Source: Limnanthes douglasii subsp. nivea
Taxonomy: Eukaryota; Streptophyta; Magnoliopsida; Brassicales; Limnanthaceae
Assembly: GCA_036936605.1 (NCBI GenBank)
Contig: JAUPFV010000002.1
Coordinates: forward strand, 252,609,305 to 252,673,304
Direction: 5' to 3'
Length of the DNA stretch: 64,000 bases
Shown here: positions 35,750-46,417 of the stretch, one piece after another
Layout: each line of letters starts with the position of its first letter
How positions within the stretch are numbered: the stretch's first letter is position 1
Program-made: the position numbers and the translations under genes
The notes under the pieces: generated by a model
Told to the model about the DNA's origin: nothing
Databases searched by the model: none
Seen by the model: only the letters and a program-made list of their open reading frames with translations

Positions 35750-36160
35750 GAATGAGTCCGGATTTTGTCACTACCCTTTATGAGAACCGGACAGGGTTAA
35801 TTCGGACAACATCCACTTAGCCGGACGGGGGCTGTTCAGACAACTTTCAGTTACTGAACTATCCAAACAGAACTAAAGTATTTAAATCCTAATCACTTTA
35901 TGACTAAGCTGACTACTTGCTTACTTAAAACTAATGGGTATTTAAATTCGACCCGAATTCATTAAACACAACCCGAAAGCCCATATGGCCCAAAAATAAG
36001 GGTATAAATACCCAACCACCTAAATTAAATGGGGGTAATGAAAATTAAATACAACTAGACAACTCAATTCTCCCTCTACATTCTATCCAAATATTAAATA
36101 CCCTCAAAATTCCACAAAACTCTAGATAAAATTACCCTCAAACTAAAATAAACCACATCA
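35750..36160 (+). repeat. 3' LTR of the complete Tat element
   Basis: Aligns along its length with 25753-26164. The first two bases are GA instead of TG, so the terminal dinucleotide has mutated. TATA box at 36003-36010. Followed by the TSD GTTTT. Confidence 0.92.
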
Positions 36161-36978
36161 GTTTTAAGTAGATATGATACGTTATTTCAGGGTAAATTCA
36201 AATTAAGATACTCTTGTGGTGATCTAGAAAACGTTATCTTAGGTTGTGATGGTGATTTAATTGCTTTGGTATCATTTATTGATAGTTTGTGATGTTGTTG
36301 TTGTTGGTGATAATATTAGAGAAACTGCTGAGAGTATAGTTGAAGTTTTAAATAAAGATTTTGTTTGTGGAGAAACTGGTGAATCTACTGATGTTAATGT
36401 TATTAATCTCAAGCATAAACCACTTGCTACTGTTGGTTGGGTTAATGAAATTAGTGGTGTTGGGCAGGTGTTTTAAGATGGAGCAGTAGGTTTAAGATTA
36501 GCTGTTAGTCGATTGGCTTTACAAAAAGGTTTTTCTTTTAAATATTTGTATAAGAATAAACAAAGAGTAATTGTTTATTGCATGAAAAAAATTCAAAGCT
36601 GTCTTTGGAGACTTTATGCTAAACAAGAGAGGTCTACTGGGTTTTATTATTATTATTAAGAAGTATGTCGGAACTCATACGTGGGGGATTGGTTTTAGCA
36701 AATAAAATATAAGGCATTTGTCATCTGATTTCATTGGAAATGAAATACGTGATGGTGTAAGGAGGAGAGTTGATGTTACAGCTACAAGCGTGAAATCATT
36801 TTTTAAAAATGATTACATTTTAGATATTTATTACTGTGTTTCATGGCTTGCTAAAGAAAAATCTAGGAGGGCTGTATATGGAGACAGTTCAACTTCTTAT
36901 AAACTTCTTAAGAATTATTTTAAAACATTGAAGATTCTTGATAGCAGCAGTGATTTCATACTGGAGTATTCTTTGGAA

Positions 36979-37784
36979 GGTAAATTTATTAAGAAGGTGA
37001 AAAGACTATAAGCTTTGACAGAATTAATATCCTTGGTTGATATTCGTGAGCTTTTGTAATTAATGCAGTGTAATGATGAGTATCTTAAACTTGTCAAATC
37101 ATGTAAGAAAACATCAAATCAAACTAAAGCTAATAGTTTGATTTTTGAATTTTTGAACAATATATGTGTGAGATTGTTTGAGTTTATTAAATACAAAAAC
37201 ATATTTACTTTCCGTAAGTGATAATTGGATGAAAAATAATTAGTCCAGAAGATAGGAAAAAATTTCCAAGAGAAAAAATAAAGTGATAGATGCGAAACAT
37301 GCATTACAAAAGAAAAGAGAGATGCGAAACTTTTTTAAAAGTTAAATGGTAGATGCGAAATGTGTTTTTTTACATTTCTTTAGTAGATGCGAAATGACAT
37401 GTGAGATATAAGGGAAATATGATATGCTAGATGCGGGACAGTGTATTTAAATTTTTGATAGGTAAATCTATTAAGAAGGTGAAAAGACTACAAGCTTTGA
37501 CAGAAGTAATATCTTTGGTTGATATTTGTAAGCTTTTATAATTAATGCAGTGTAATGGTGAGTATTTTAGACTTGTCAAATCATGTAAGAAAATATCAAA
37601 TCAGACCAAAGCTACTAGTTTGATTTTTGACTTTTTGATATATATCTGAGATTGGTTGAGTTTATTAACTACAAAAACATATTTACTTTCCGTACGTTAT
37701 AATTGGATGAAAATTAATTAGAGCAGAAGATAGGAAAGAGTTTCCAAGAGAAAAAATAAAGCGATAGATGCGAAACATGCATTA
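36979..37784 (+). repeat. Two-copy duplication of MULE sequence, about 325 bp each
   Basis: 36979-37306 and 37461-37784 align with a few percent differences (both start GGTAAATYTATTAAGAAGGT and end GATAGATGCGAAACATGCATTA). The unit covers the end of the transposase fragment and one repeat motif. Confidence 0.87.
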
Positions 37785-37870
37785 GAATATAAACGATATA
37801 TGCGTAACCAGTGGATAGTTCGAGATAGATGGGAAACACGTGTAATTACATTTTAGATAGATGCTAAACT
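37285..37870 (+). repeat. GATAGATGCGAAAC repeat cluster between the two MULE genes
   Basis: About nine variants, spaced about 30-35 bp where clustered (37288, 37321, 37350, 37383, 37425, 37764, 37797, 37833, 37856). Lies in the interval between the transposase remnant and the end of the Ulp1-like gene. Confidence 0.75.
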
Positions 37871-38997
37871 TTAGCTGTTAAACAGTTTTGTCATTGAGAT
37901 ATATTTTATAGTAGACAAACTGTACATGTAAAAAAATATGACAAACATCACAAAAAGAAGTAAAACATATATTAGAAATCATCGTCCTAATATTTGTTTG
38001 TGTTCATGTCATGAAGAAACATGTATAATATTTTTGCTCTTCTTAATGGTGTAATCTTAGAATATTTGTGAAAGTTAAGTTTCCCATGCAAAATATAATC
38101 TTTGAAGTAATCTCAGACCATTACTCCGTAATCAAGTGATTCAGGATTTTGTTTAGGAATTTTTACTGGACAAACTATCTTTATTGGTTCTTCTGATTGT
38201 AAAATGTTTTTGTTTTGGAGGTATGCAATCTTTAATTTAATAAACATACAAATAAATCAGATGACATATATGATATATATGTTCTATGAAATTATTATAA
38301 AAAAGAGACACTTACTAATCTTTCTGCGGTTTTTCTTGTTGGATCTGGACGTTTTGGTATTGGGTTTAGATTTGCCGCTTTTTCATGTTCAACATCTATT
38401 ACCAATAATGTCCAACAGTTAACATTCCCAGGTATAGCTTCTGTTACAAGAAGAACGAAGATTAAACCTTCTCTGATGCCTCGTATCTTATCGTCAACAT
38501 ATAATGTTACATCCATATTTTGGTTCAGCAGATGCTACATTGGAGGAATAGTAATTAGAAACATTTATGTTTATAAATTAACACATGTAAAATTATTTTA
38601 TTCTTACCATTACGCTTCCAGATAAGTATGTTACTGACATAAATCCTCCTGGACTACTTGCAACTGGAATTTGAAATTTGTCTTGTTTAAGATTATTATT
38701 TATATAACCATCAATTACCTGTGTTGTCAAAAGTGGAAACCAGCAGTTTGTTAGCATATGTATTGGGGAAGCAATGGAACCAAACTAAATTTAAATTTAA
38801 CTTTTACCATAGAGTCGATTTCATCTTCATCTGCTATCTCCATCAAAGTACTAACAAAAATATTAGATCATGGTACATCTGGACATGACCATACTGTTGG
38901 ATCAGAATTGTTTTCTCCTTTTTCAATAAGTTCTGATTTGTAGTATTCATTTATGTCAATAACATTTGTTGCTTTGTTCATAAATGGCCATTATTTT

Positions 38998-39308
38998 CTG
39001 GTAATTTCCTTGTTAGGTAGTTATTTAGAGACTTGATGTTGAGAAAGCAGGGAAACTATGCTATATGCGAAACGTTCAAAAATATAATAGAGGGGAAATA
39101 AGGGAAAGTCAAGATAGATGCGAAACATTCAGAAACATAATAGATGGGAAATAAGGTAAATTAAGATAGATGCGAAACATTCAGAAATATAATAGATAAG
39201 AAATAAGGGAATTTAAGATAGATGCGAAACCTTTAGTAAATGAGAAAGCGGGGAAACTATGCTAGATGCGAAACAGTAAAGTATGATAGGTGGGAAAGTT
39301 TCACTTAC
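38998..39308 (+). repeat. GATAGATGCGAAAC array in a predicted Ulp1-gene intron
   Basis: Intron (minus strand) with donor GTAAGTGA and acceptor TTACCAG. Nine or so motif variants at 39061-39290, several with the extended context AAGATAGATGCGAAACATTC. Confidence 0.7.
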
Positions 39309-39416
39309 TTTTTTCTTTTGTATATCATTTTCAATTCTTATAATTTATTTTTCAATTGCTGGGTCTAAGTCACTGACTTGTGGCGTTTGGATTTCTTGGA
39401 CTTCTGATGCCTTTTC

Positions 39417-39645
39417 CTCAACAAAATAGAAAAATTGGACATTAGATGCGAAACAAGAGTAAAAGTAATACATAAGGAAGATAGATGCGAAACATGTATA
39501 TTTAAATACAAAACCAGCATTCAGTTGAACACCAGAGGCAGATAAACATATAAATACAGATAATATTTCAATATTGACAATATATATCTTTAAATCCAAA
39601 AAAATTTCAAAACATGTTTTGTTAATTATGGGTTATCTGTATCAC
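39417..39645 (+). repeat. Two GATGCGAAAC repeats in a predicted Ulp1-gene intron
   Basis: Motifs at about 39443 and 39481; flanked on the minus strand by GTGATAC donor and TTGTTGAG acceptor. Confidence 0.6.
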
Positions 39646-40701
39646 CTCTTTGTCCACAGTATCTTCCTTGGTCACTTTAGATTCTTCAGGAACATCCACT
39701 GCCACACCAGATGCTTTAGCAACACTCTTGTCCCCTTTGAATACTTCAGCTATACTGTTTGACACTTTAGATACTTCAGCAACTGATTCTTTAGCAATAG
39801 AAACAACAACATTAGTATTTTTATCTTGTTCTTCCATAACAGTATTGGGATTTTAATCTTCTGTAATATTAACAAGAACCGAGGGATCATCTTTGTTTTC
39901 AAAACCAACTTCAGTAGTAATTTGAACTGTGGGATTGTCTTTATTTTCAAACACAACATCACTACTAATAGTGGCATAAACTTGGTTTTCCACCCCAACT
40001 TCAATAGGAGTAGAATTCTCCTTTTCTACAGCAACAATATCTTCAGAAGTAACAATATCAACATTAATAGGGGAATCACTATTAACATTGGTATCAACTT
40101 GGTTTTTCACCCCAACAGTCTTGTTTTCAACAGCAAAAATCATCCTCAGATGCAGTAGCAGCAACATGAAACTCAACATCACCAACATGGTCATCCTCAA
40201 CAGTAACAACAACATTATGATCCTGTTTTTCTAAATCATCTTCACTTTTTTCTTGTTGTGGAGGTGGAACCTTGTCTTCCACAACAATATTTGGTGTTTT
40301 TCTTATTTTGTTTGGTGATTGGTGACCTTGATCATTCAATCTCTTTCTTCTTGAATAACTTTTTGGTTGCTGTTCAGTTGTTTCTATGTTTAGCTTCAAC
40401 ATAGGAAGTTTAAGTGTGTTTTTAGGTCAACCTCAATGTCCATCTCTGCATCAGCTTTCATTTGTGTAATGATCTTCTCATCTTCTTCGAGTTTCGTTTT
40501 CAGTTCATCAATTTGTTATTGAAATTTTCGGCGTTCCATTTCAGTTTTTTCTACTTTTTCAAATGTTGTTAAGTCAAAGCTCTGGCTAGAGACTGCGTCA
40601 GTTTGCGGTTTTGCTGCGTCTAGTGCTAGTGTTGTTGTTATGGTTGGGTGTGGGTGTGGGGCTGTGGTTGGGGCTGGGTCTTGGGCTATTGTGTTAACTT
40701 T

Positions 40702-41087
40702 CTGCGAAATAATAATAAATCTAAAAGATAGATGCGAAAACTTTGACATCAGAAGATGAATAATAGATGCAAAACCTTAACATTCATAAACCTAGATGCG
40801 AAACCTTCAAGTCAACCCAAAATGATAGATGCAGAACTTAAATAAAAAAGATAGATGTGGAACGTAAAAGAAATGATAGATGCGGAACATGCACATAAAA
40901 CGATAGATGCGAAATGTTAAACAGAAAGATAGATGTGAAACCTTAATAGAATGATAGATGAGAAATGTTAATTACAAGTAGATGCGAAACCTACAATAAT
41001 CATGATGCTAGATGCGATACATCCTAAGATAATATTGATGCTAGATGCGGAATGTATAGTAAATATGATAAAGCAATAGATTTTTAC
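40702..41087 (+). repeat. Densest GATAGATGCGAAAC array, in a predicted Ulp1-gene intron
   Basis: Twelve variants between 40730 and 41052, spaced about 25-27 bp over 40825-40977. On the minus strand the exon ends AGAGAAAAG before GTAAAAATC and the next exon starts after TTTCGCAG; both exons are open and coding-like while the interval is not. Confidence 0.78.
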
Positions 41088-42183
41088 CTTTTCTCTTGCT
41101 AGTATTTTTTTCAACCTTTTGTTTTCTATTTTGAGTTGGTATAATCTGTCCGATATGGTTATCTTAGATATTTTTTCTATTGTTTTTTCAAGTTTCTTCA
41201 GATTCCTAATAATTTGTGATGTTGTACTCACCTTTCTTGCAATAGGGGCATAAGCTGTATGTACTGTCTTTTTTTTTTTAGAGGATGAGTTTTTACCGGT
41301 AAAGTTTTATCTTTCACGTTCTGTACTGGTTTTCTTCGTCGTGTTGCAGTCTTTTTAGTTCTTGGAACTTTTTTGCATGGTTGAACTATGTATTGGTCAA
41401 GTGTTCTTCGTTATCAGTAGAATCTGTTGCAGCTTGTTCTTGTAGTGTATCCAAATGTAAACCATCTTCTTCGTTAAGTTTTACTTGTTCAAAATCTAGT
41501 GGTAGAACAATATCATTTTCTTGAGGAGCATCATTATTTTCTTCTTGTATTTGGAATTCTCCTCCAAATTATTCTTCTTCTTCTTCTGTTAGCTTGAATT
41601 CCTCTTCAAGAATCTATAAAATTGTTAAAATGTTAGACTAAAGATATATATATATGTAAAATGTGAAATAGAACTAAAAACATATCGTAAATATACATGT
41701 TCATTTGTTATGTTTTTTGTGGCTTCAACTAAATCTAAATCTGTTTTGCGTTCAATACCTATCCATTTGAAGCATTTTGGTATCTAGTCTTCAATTTCAA
41801 TATCTTGACATAAAGTTGTGTGTTCCATAATGAATGGCTATATATTAACAATACTTTAGATATTATTTTTTGACTAAATATTTAATATGAAATAGAACAA
41901 AGAAAAATACTAACCAGTAAAAGGGCAACACAACCAACTACTTTTCAAGGTTTAGTTTCATGACAAGCTATTATTGAATTCATCAACTTTTCTCGGATTG
42001 CTTCAGCCCAATTGTAGTTGTTTATTTTATCAAGGTGTTATATATAATACACCATAATCGAAGCTAGTACATCTCCAGATATAGAGAAAACAAGGTGCAA
42101 CATGCTAGAAATATAAAGAGTATGACAACATCTTCTATTGCCTGTTGTCCAGATGTTTTTACTGCTATCTTTATTACATCCTA

Positions 42184-42556
42184 CAAACAAGCAAAACCAT
42201 TTTCTAAATTCGATAGATGCAAAACCCTAGTAATTATATTCAGATAGATGCGGAACCTATGTAAATGGTAAAACAATAGATGCGAAACGAGTACTAATTT
42301 TAGAAGATGCGGAACGTGGCTTAATTTAAAACGGGCCTAACGTAATAGATACGAAAGTTGTTTAAATCTTAGTAGATGCAGAACGTGTTTACATATGAAA
42401 GAGGGCTAACGTTATAGATGTGATACCTAGTTTAATTTGAAGCAGATAAAAGAGATAGATGCGTAACCTTATGTAAAACAGAAGCAGTAGATTAGAAACA
42501 ACCTATGAAAGTATTAAAACAGTCCAAAAATATGAGGAAAAATTGAATTTTTTAAC
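42184..42556 (+). repeat. GATAGATGCGAAAC array in a predicted Ulp1-gene intron
   Basis: Eight variants at 42211, 42241, 42270, 42300, 42335, 42372, 42415 and 42450. Minus-strand donor GTTAAAAA after ATAAAG, acceptor TTTGTAG before GATGTAATAAAG. Confidence 0.7.
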
Positions 42557-43005
42557 CTTTATAAGTTTGTTAGTGATTGGTCTTGCTCGACTTTCATTAA
42601 CTTTTCTTGATGTCTTCTCAGAAAAATACTTCTTTATTTTCCTTGATTTTTATTCTTCTTCTAATTTTCAAAACTTTTTGCTTGAAGTGGCATATTTTAA
42701 TTCCCATGTTTTAAACCGAAGATGATCTTTATGTCATGGTTTGTAAGCTTTAAAAAAATTCCCTCCAATTTAAATGCTTCTTGTTCGTCATCATATGTCA
42801 TCGCTATCTGCTCAATTACATCCCAGTGTTTTTTGTATGTAGTCTTCTTTGTTTGAAGATCATAAGTTGTTTTTAAAAGTGAGTAAAAGGGTGTCTTCTT
42901 TGCTACTTCCATATGTTTTGGCCTCAGTTTTGTCTCTTCCATATGTTTCAACAGTGCAAAGAGGCCGGATCTGTAGAAACATATTTTTGGTGCCATTTTT
43001 ACCTG

Positions 43006-43270
43006 TAAAAACAATAAAAGAGAAAAATATATCAGATGTGATAGATGCAAAACATAAGGAGATCTATAATCAAGAAATCTGGTTGATGCAAAACCTATAG
43101 ATATCTATAATATAAAAGAATTACTAGATGCGACAGTCTATATAAAACCTGCATATATGGGGAAGATGATAGTTGCGAAACCTAAGGAAATTTGTAACCA
43201 AAAAAGACTAGTAGATACGAAAACTATATAAAAAACCTGCAATTACCTAAATTCTATCTGCGAAACCTAT
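43006..43270 (+). repeat. GATGCGAAAC array in the leader intron of the Ulp1-like gene
   Basis: Six variants (43040, 43083, 43124, 43169, 43210, 43255) immediately upstream of the TTTTTACAG acceptor that precedes the ATG at 42996. Confidence 0.65.
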
Positions 43271-43367
43271 ACAAATGTCACAAAAACATGTATGAATTTC
43301 AGTAACATTTAGTAAGGCTTTCTGTAATTGAAATTACATTTTGATTACGCAGTTTTTACAGCGTCTC

Positions 43368-43389
43368 GTGTCTCGCTTTAGCGAGACAC
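43368..43389. repeat. Perfect 10-bp hairpin
   Basis: GTGTCTCGCT, two T, AGCGAGACAC. Lies in the 5' region of the Ulp1-like gene. Confidence 0.85.
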
Positions 43390-43689
43390 AAGTAAGCAGT
43401 GTTTATCAGTGAAAAACAAACTGGAAACAGTGTTTTTGAACCCTAGGTTTCAGTAATTGTAATCGTAATCGAACTGAATAATTGTAATCGTAAAACAGTG
43501 TTTAAACTTACTGCTTCACCGTTGTTGATACTCTGACCGGAGTCTTAATCGGAGTTGATACTCTTATCAGAGTCGAACAGTGGAATGGAATTCGTTGGAG
43601 CCGTAAGTCGGATAGTAGTTTTTGAATTTGTCGGAGTCGATCATAGTAGTTATCGTTTTTGTTTCGTCGGAGTAGTTATCGTATTGATT

Positions 43690-43894
43690 CGCCGGAGTCA
43701 ATCCGAATAGTTAGCGCAGTAGTAATCGGTGTCCATATGGGAGTATTTTTGGAAGAGAGAGAAAGTTAGAAAGAGAGGGGAAGAGAAGTTTCGCCGGAGT
43801 CAATCCGAATAGTTAGCGCAGTAGTAATCGGTGTCCATATGGGAGTATTTTTGGAAGAGAGAAAGAAAGTTAGAAAGAGAGGGGAAGAGAAGTT
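43690..43894. repeat. Tandem duplication, 102-bp unit, two copies
   Basis: 43690-43791 and 43792-43894 are almost identical (CGCCGGAGTCAATCCGAATA through GGGGAAGAGAAGTT); the second has a small change in a GA run. It is preceded by several CGGAGT/GAGTC words (43535-43690). Probably the leader region of the MULE gene. 43900-44510 is AT-rich without a gene. Confidence 0.9.
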
Positions 43895-44510
43895 ACAGTG
43901 TTAAAAAACAGGCCTTTATATCGAAGGTATTTTTGGCAAAAAAATTAAAATAGGTTTGTCAAATGGATCTTTATTAGTATGCGTCCCCATATAATATTAT
44001 TCTTAATATTAACTTTAGCTTTGACCATCTAAATATAAGAACAAAACAAGTTAAGTACAAAACATAAATCATAATATTGTTTCCTAATATTATTAGTTAA
44101 TATTGATATATTTTTATTTTTAAAATATCAAATTTGATAGATTGCATTTTAAACATAAAATTTTATAAAAAAAATAGTCCAAAACTCATAGACTATAAAA
44201 TAGGATGGACCTGTAGATTTGTTTGGGAGACAATTATTGTTGTGTGGACCGGATCTCGTCGGGCTGTGTATCCTTTTATAGTTTTTGTGGGTTTTAAGTA
44301 GTTATAAACCAACGACAACTCTAATCTGATTAAGGAAGAAAGAAACGTAGTAGTCTTATTTGCATGTAGTAGTAGGTGGCCTCACATAGGTACATTAATT
44401 ATCCGCAGACTTATACAGACGATAATCTGCACATACTGCTAGATATTATTACGACTTATTACATAAACACAAACACAAAAGGCTTGACGTCTTCGACCTG
44501 ATCAACTCAT

Positions 44511-45164
44511 TTATTCTTCAAAGTCTGTTACCATCTCAAGGCCCATCTGCGGAGCCCAAGGACAACTCTGAGGTTGAATCTTGCACGTGCTTGGAATGTT
44601 GCTGGAGACACGGAGCACCCTTTTCACCTTCTGGGGAGGGATCGGACCTTGCAACTTCTTTAGCTCTTGTTTGGCTGCCATTCTCAGAGAAGGGCATCTG
44701 CATGCAGGGTCGATTTGCTTCACTTGCTGGCAACAGTTATTGAGCAGCTCGTGTGTGTTTTCGTAAACAGAGTCGTCCGTCTCGTTCTCAAAGTCTTCGT
44801 CCGAAAGAATATCCTCGAAGCTAGGAGTAGTCCGTCGACGGATGTACCGCTGGCAGGCACGAAGATGTCTGTGTGCCTGGAACTCTTGTCTACATTTCGA
44901 CGGACTCTTACCTGCCCATTTATATATGAAATATATATGTATTAATATTTGGAATTAGAAAAGTAGCTATAGATTTCTAAGTAGACAACAGCAGAATCGC
45001 TATGCAAGCGAGAGAAGGATAGCATGCAGTAATGTTTGTTTACCTTGGCCCTGACCCTGACCCTGACGATTTTCTTCCTCGATGTCTAGGGTGGCGTGGA
45101 GAGTGGCGTTGGCGAGGAGGAGGAAGAGAGCGAATGTAGCTAAGAGGAGTGTGAGCTTTGCCAT
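44511..45164 (-). CDS. 2S albumin seed storage protein precursor
   Basis: Two exons: 45164-45044 (121 nt) and 44911-44511 (401 nt), with an intron of 132 bp (GTAAAC...GGGCAG, phase 1). The product is 173 aa. A signal peptide (MAKLTLLLATFALFLLLANA) is followed by a propeptide with Gly-Gln repeats. The eight-cysteine 2S albumin skeleton is complete: Cys 47, 60, 100, 101, 111, 113, 150 and 157 (C..C..CC..CXC..C..C), pairing small and large chains by disulfides. An acidic linker (about 73-95) would be cut during vacuolar processing. 2S albumins are sulfur- and nitrogen-rich storage proteins of seed protein vacuoles, made late in embryo development. No stop or frameshift; splicing restores a Gly codon exactly. 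An intron is unusual for the family but not unknown. This is the only clear host gene in the window. Confidence 0.93.
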
Positions 45165-45232
45165 TGTTGGTATTTTTATATGAGGCTATTGGATTTGTGG
45201 TAAGTGATAGATATGAGAGTGAAGTGTGGTGG

Positions 45233-45240
45233 TTTTTATA
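45233..45240 (-). promoter_or_regulatory. TATA box of the 2S albumin gene
   Basis: CTATAAAAACC on the minus strand, about 70 bp upstream of the ATG at 45164. Confidence 0.7.
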
Positions 45241-45267
45241 GTGGAGTTGAGGTTTCAGATGGTGAAT

Positions 45268-45435
45268 ACGTGTTTGAAGATGGTCATGCTGAATTAACAC
45301 GTACACCAGACATGCAAATGCTTCCAAATGCATAGGCTTTATTTACAAAACATGGATGGGAATGTGGATCTTAGGTGTTTGAAATGGGTTTGACTTGAGG
45401 TCACACGTACACTTTTACATGCGAATACTTCCAAA
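45268..45435 (-). promoter_or_regulatory. ACGT and RY-like elements, duplicated module, 2S albumin promoter
   Basis: ACGTG at 45268-45272. A module CACGTACAC followed by ACATGC-AAT-CTTCCAAAT occurs at about 45298-45329 and again at about 45406-45435. ACGT cores (ABRE-like) and CATGCA (RY) elements drive seed-specific expression of storage proteins; their role here is inferred from position. Confidence 0.55.
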
Positions 45436-46417
45436 TTAGGTGGTTAGCGAGTAGATGTTTGAATTTTAAATCCATAAAATCGATAAAATTTGATTATTTT
45501 GTTTAAATGTGAAATAAGAGTGGCCGGTGGTTAAACCTATTTAACATTTCTTAAGATCGAGGATCGATTCTCTTTTGAAAATAGTTTCGTTGTTATTATG
45601 TAAATTGAATCGGTTTCGGTCTAATTTTGAATCCCATATGGCTCGGACCAACCCATAGGTACTGATCCGAACTAAAAAATCCAAATCCGATAACAGCCTT
45701 AAGTCTGCTATGCATATGTTCTGTGCGTTTGCGTGTCGCCAAAAGATAGAAAATCCGGCAAGAATAATTTACGGCACAATCTAATGTTTCACTACGCTCA
45801 ATTTTGCGGGCCGATTGGACCGCTTATAAAAAAATATGTAAACCCTTACAAATATACCTTCAGATAATTAAAATGCACGCGACTTCTACTCGAAATCAAT
45901 TTACTGAACTCAATTTTGGCATCCGGTTTGATGGCTTACAAATATTTAAATCCTAACCGAGTCTGTTATAAAACAATTAAAATTCACGTAGGTTCCATAA
46001 TAAAATCAGTCCATTAAAATATCAACTCAGTGTATTTGGTGAGAAAAGATAAAGTTCGCTTATTTCTATTTTTTTATATTTACAAATTTGCCACTAGGCA
46101 AAAAACCCAAAAAACCCTTTCAAGTCTAATTAATTACAACCCACGCCATTGAGCACTTCTAACTACTCCATGAAGTTGCAAACACAATTTCAAACATCCA
46201 CCATAATCATCTTCTCCAAACTACCTAAAACCTCCAAAATCAACAACCTATTAACCCATTTTTTTAAAAACCTCCAAACCTTCAAAACATGGCCGGAGGA
46301 GAGCCGGAACCACTTCCCATCCGGAGCACTATGGACGCCGAGGAGTTACATTGCTTAATCCCCTCTTATTTCTGCGAAAATTAGATATTTTGGAGAAAAC
46401 CCGTTTTTCCTGTTCGT
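45436..46417. other. Intergenic, no supported gene
   Basis: AT-rich. Short ORFs at 46149-46358 and 46289-46384 (MAGGEPEPLPIRSTMDAEEL...) have no recognisable features, though the second is GC-richer than its surroundings. Confidence 0.5.

Larger units (their letters stand above)
25753..36160 (+). mobile_element. Complete Tat-lineage LTR retrotransposon with antisense gene
   Basis: LTRs at 25753-26164 and 35750-36160, TSD GTTTT at 25748-25752 and 36161-36165, PBS at 26168, PPT at 35736-35745, and gag, protease, RT, gypsy RNase H, second RNase H and integrase in order to 31871, followed by an antisense ORF at 35305-32373. By manual alignment the LTRs differ at about 18 sites plus one 1-bp indel (about 4%), mostly transitions, so insertion is fairly old. 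Many frameshifts and stops make it non-autonomous. It is inserted in the MULE transposase frame. Confidence 0.93.
25652..37011 (+). pseudogene. MULE transposase N-terminal part, split by a retrotransposon
   Basis: The frame opens MSSSRMCIFKLNAV at 25652, runs to 25752, and resumes after the 10.4-kb insertion at 36161, where the reading frame continues across the single target site (KFKLRYSCGDLENVI). The following text is PB1-like, then the MuDR DNA-binding domain (about 36466-36630: LRLAVSRLALQKGFSFKYL, then CLWRLYAK) and the adjoining segment LSSDFIGNEIRDGV, CVSWLAKEKSRRAVYGD. The DDE catalytic domain and zinc knuckle are absent. Decay: a frameshift near 36290 and stops near 36475 and 36657. 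Downstream 36979-37306 is tandemly copied. Confidence 0.8.
38090..43002 (-). pseudogene. Ulp1-like (C48) peptidase gene of the MULE, multi-exon, inactive
   Basis: Minus strand. Exon 43002-42557 begins MAPKICFYRSGLFALLKHME (ATG 42996) and holds FKLEGIFLKLTNHDIKIIFG, the N-terminal domain usual in plant transposon-borne Ulp1 proteins. The next exon, from 42180, reads DVIKIAVKTSGQQAIEDVV. Then come a coiled coil (41231-41088), a Lys/Asp/Glu-rich low-complexity region (40701-39646), pieces at 39416-39309 and 38997-38760, and the catalytic end: CWTLLVIDVEHEKA (about 38440) and KQNPESLDYGV (about 38150-38124). The family has DCG at that last motif; here Cys is Tyr (codon 38130-38128), and the His before Trp is also changed. 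Introns have GT-AG ends and carry the GATAGATGCGAAAC arrays. Several stops. Confidence 0.75.
24851..44000. mobile_element. Mutator-like element with Ulp1-like gene, interrupted by a Tat retrotransposon
   Basis: Composite unit inferred from three observations: a MuDR-type transposase N-terminus (25652-25752 plus 36161-37011, +), an Ulp1/C48 peptidase gene on the minus strand (38090-43002), and the same GATAGATGCGAAAC repeats on both sides. MULEs carrying Ulp1-like genes are known in plants (Kaonashi-type elements). The catalytic part of the transposase is missing after 37011. Ends are tentative: the left end may lie near GGGTAAAGTACC (about 24865), the right end near 43900-44000; I could not align a convincing terminal inverted repeat. 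Net of the insertion the unit is about 8.7 kb. Confidence 0.55.

Noticed and set aside
25380..43270. Regularly spaced GATAGATGCGAAAC repeats as a CRISPR array
   Set aside because: Spacing is variable, repeats are degenerate, no cas genes, and the context is a plant transposon with spliced genes.
45040..45333. 97-codon minus-strand ORF over the 2S albumin first exon
   Set aside because: Out-of-frame shadow; the signal-peptide frame from 45164 spliced to 44911 gives the complete eight-Cys protein.
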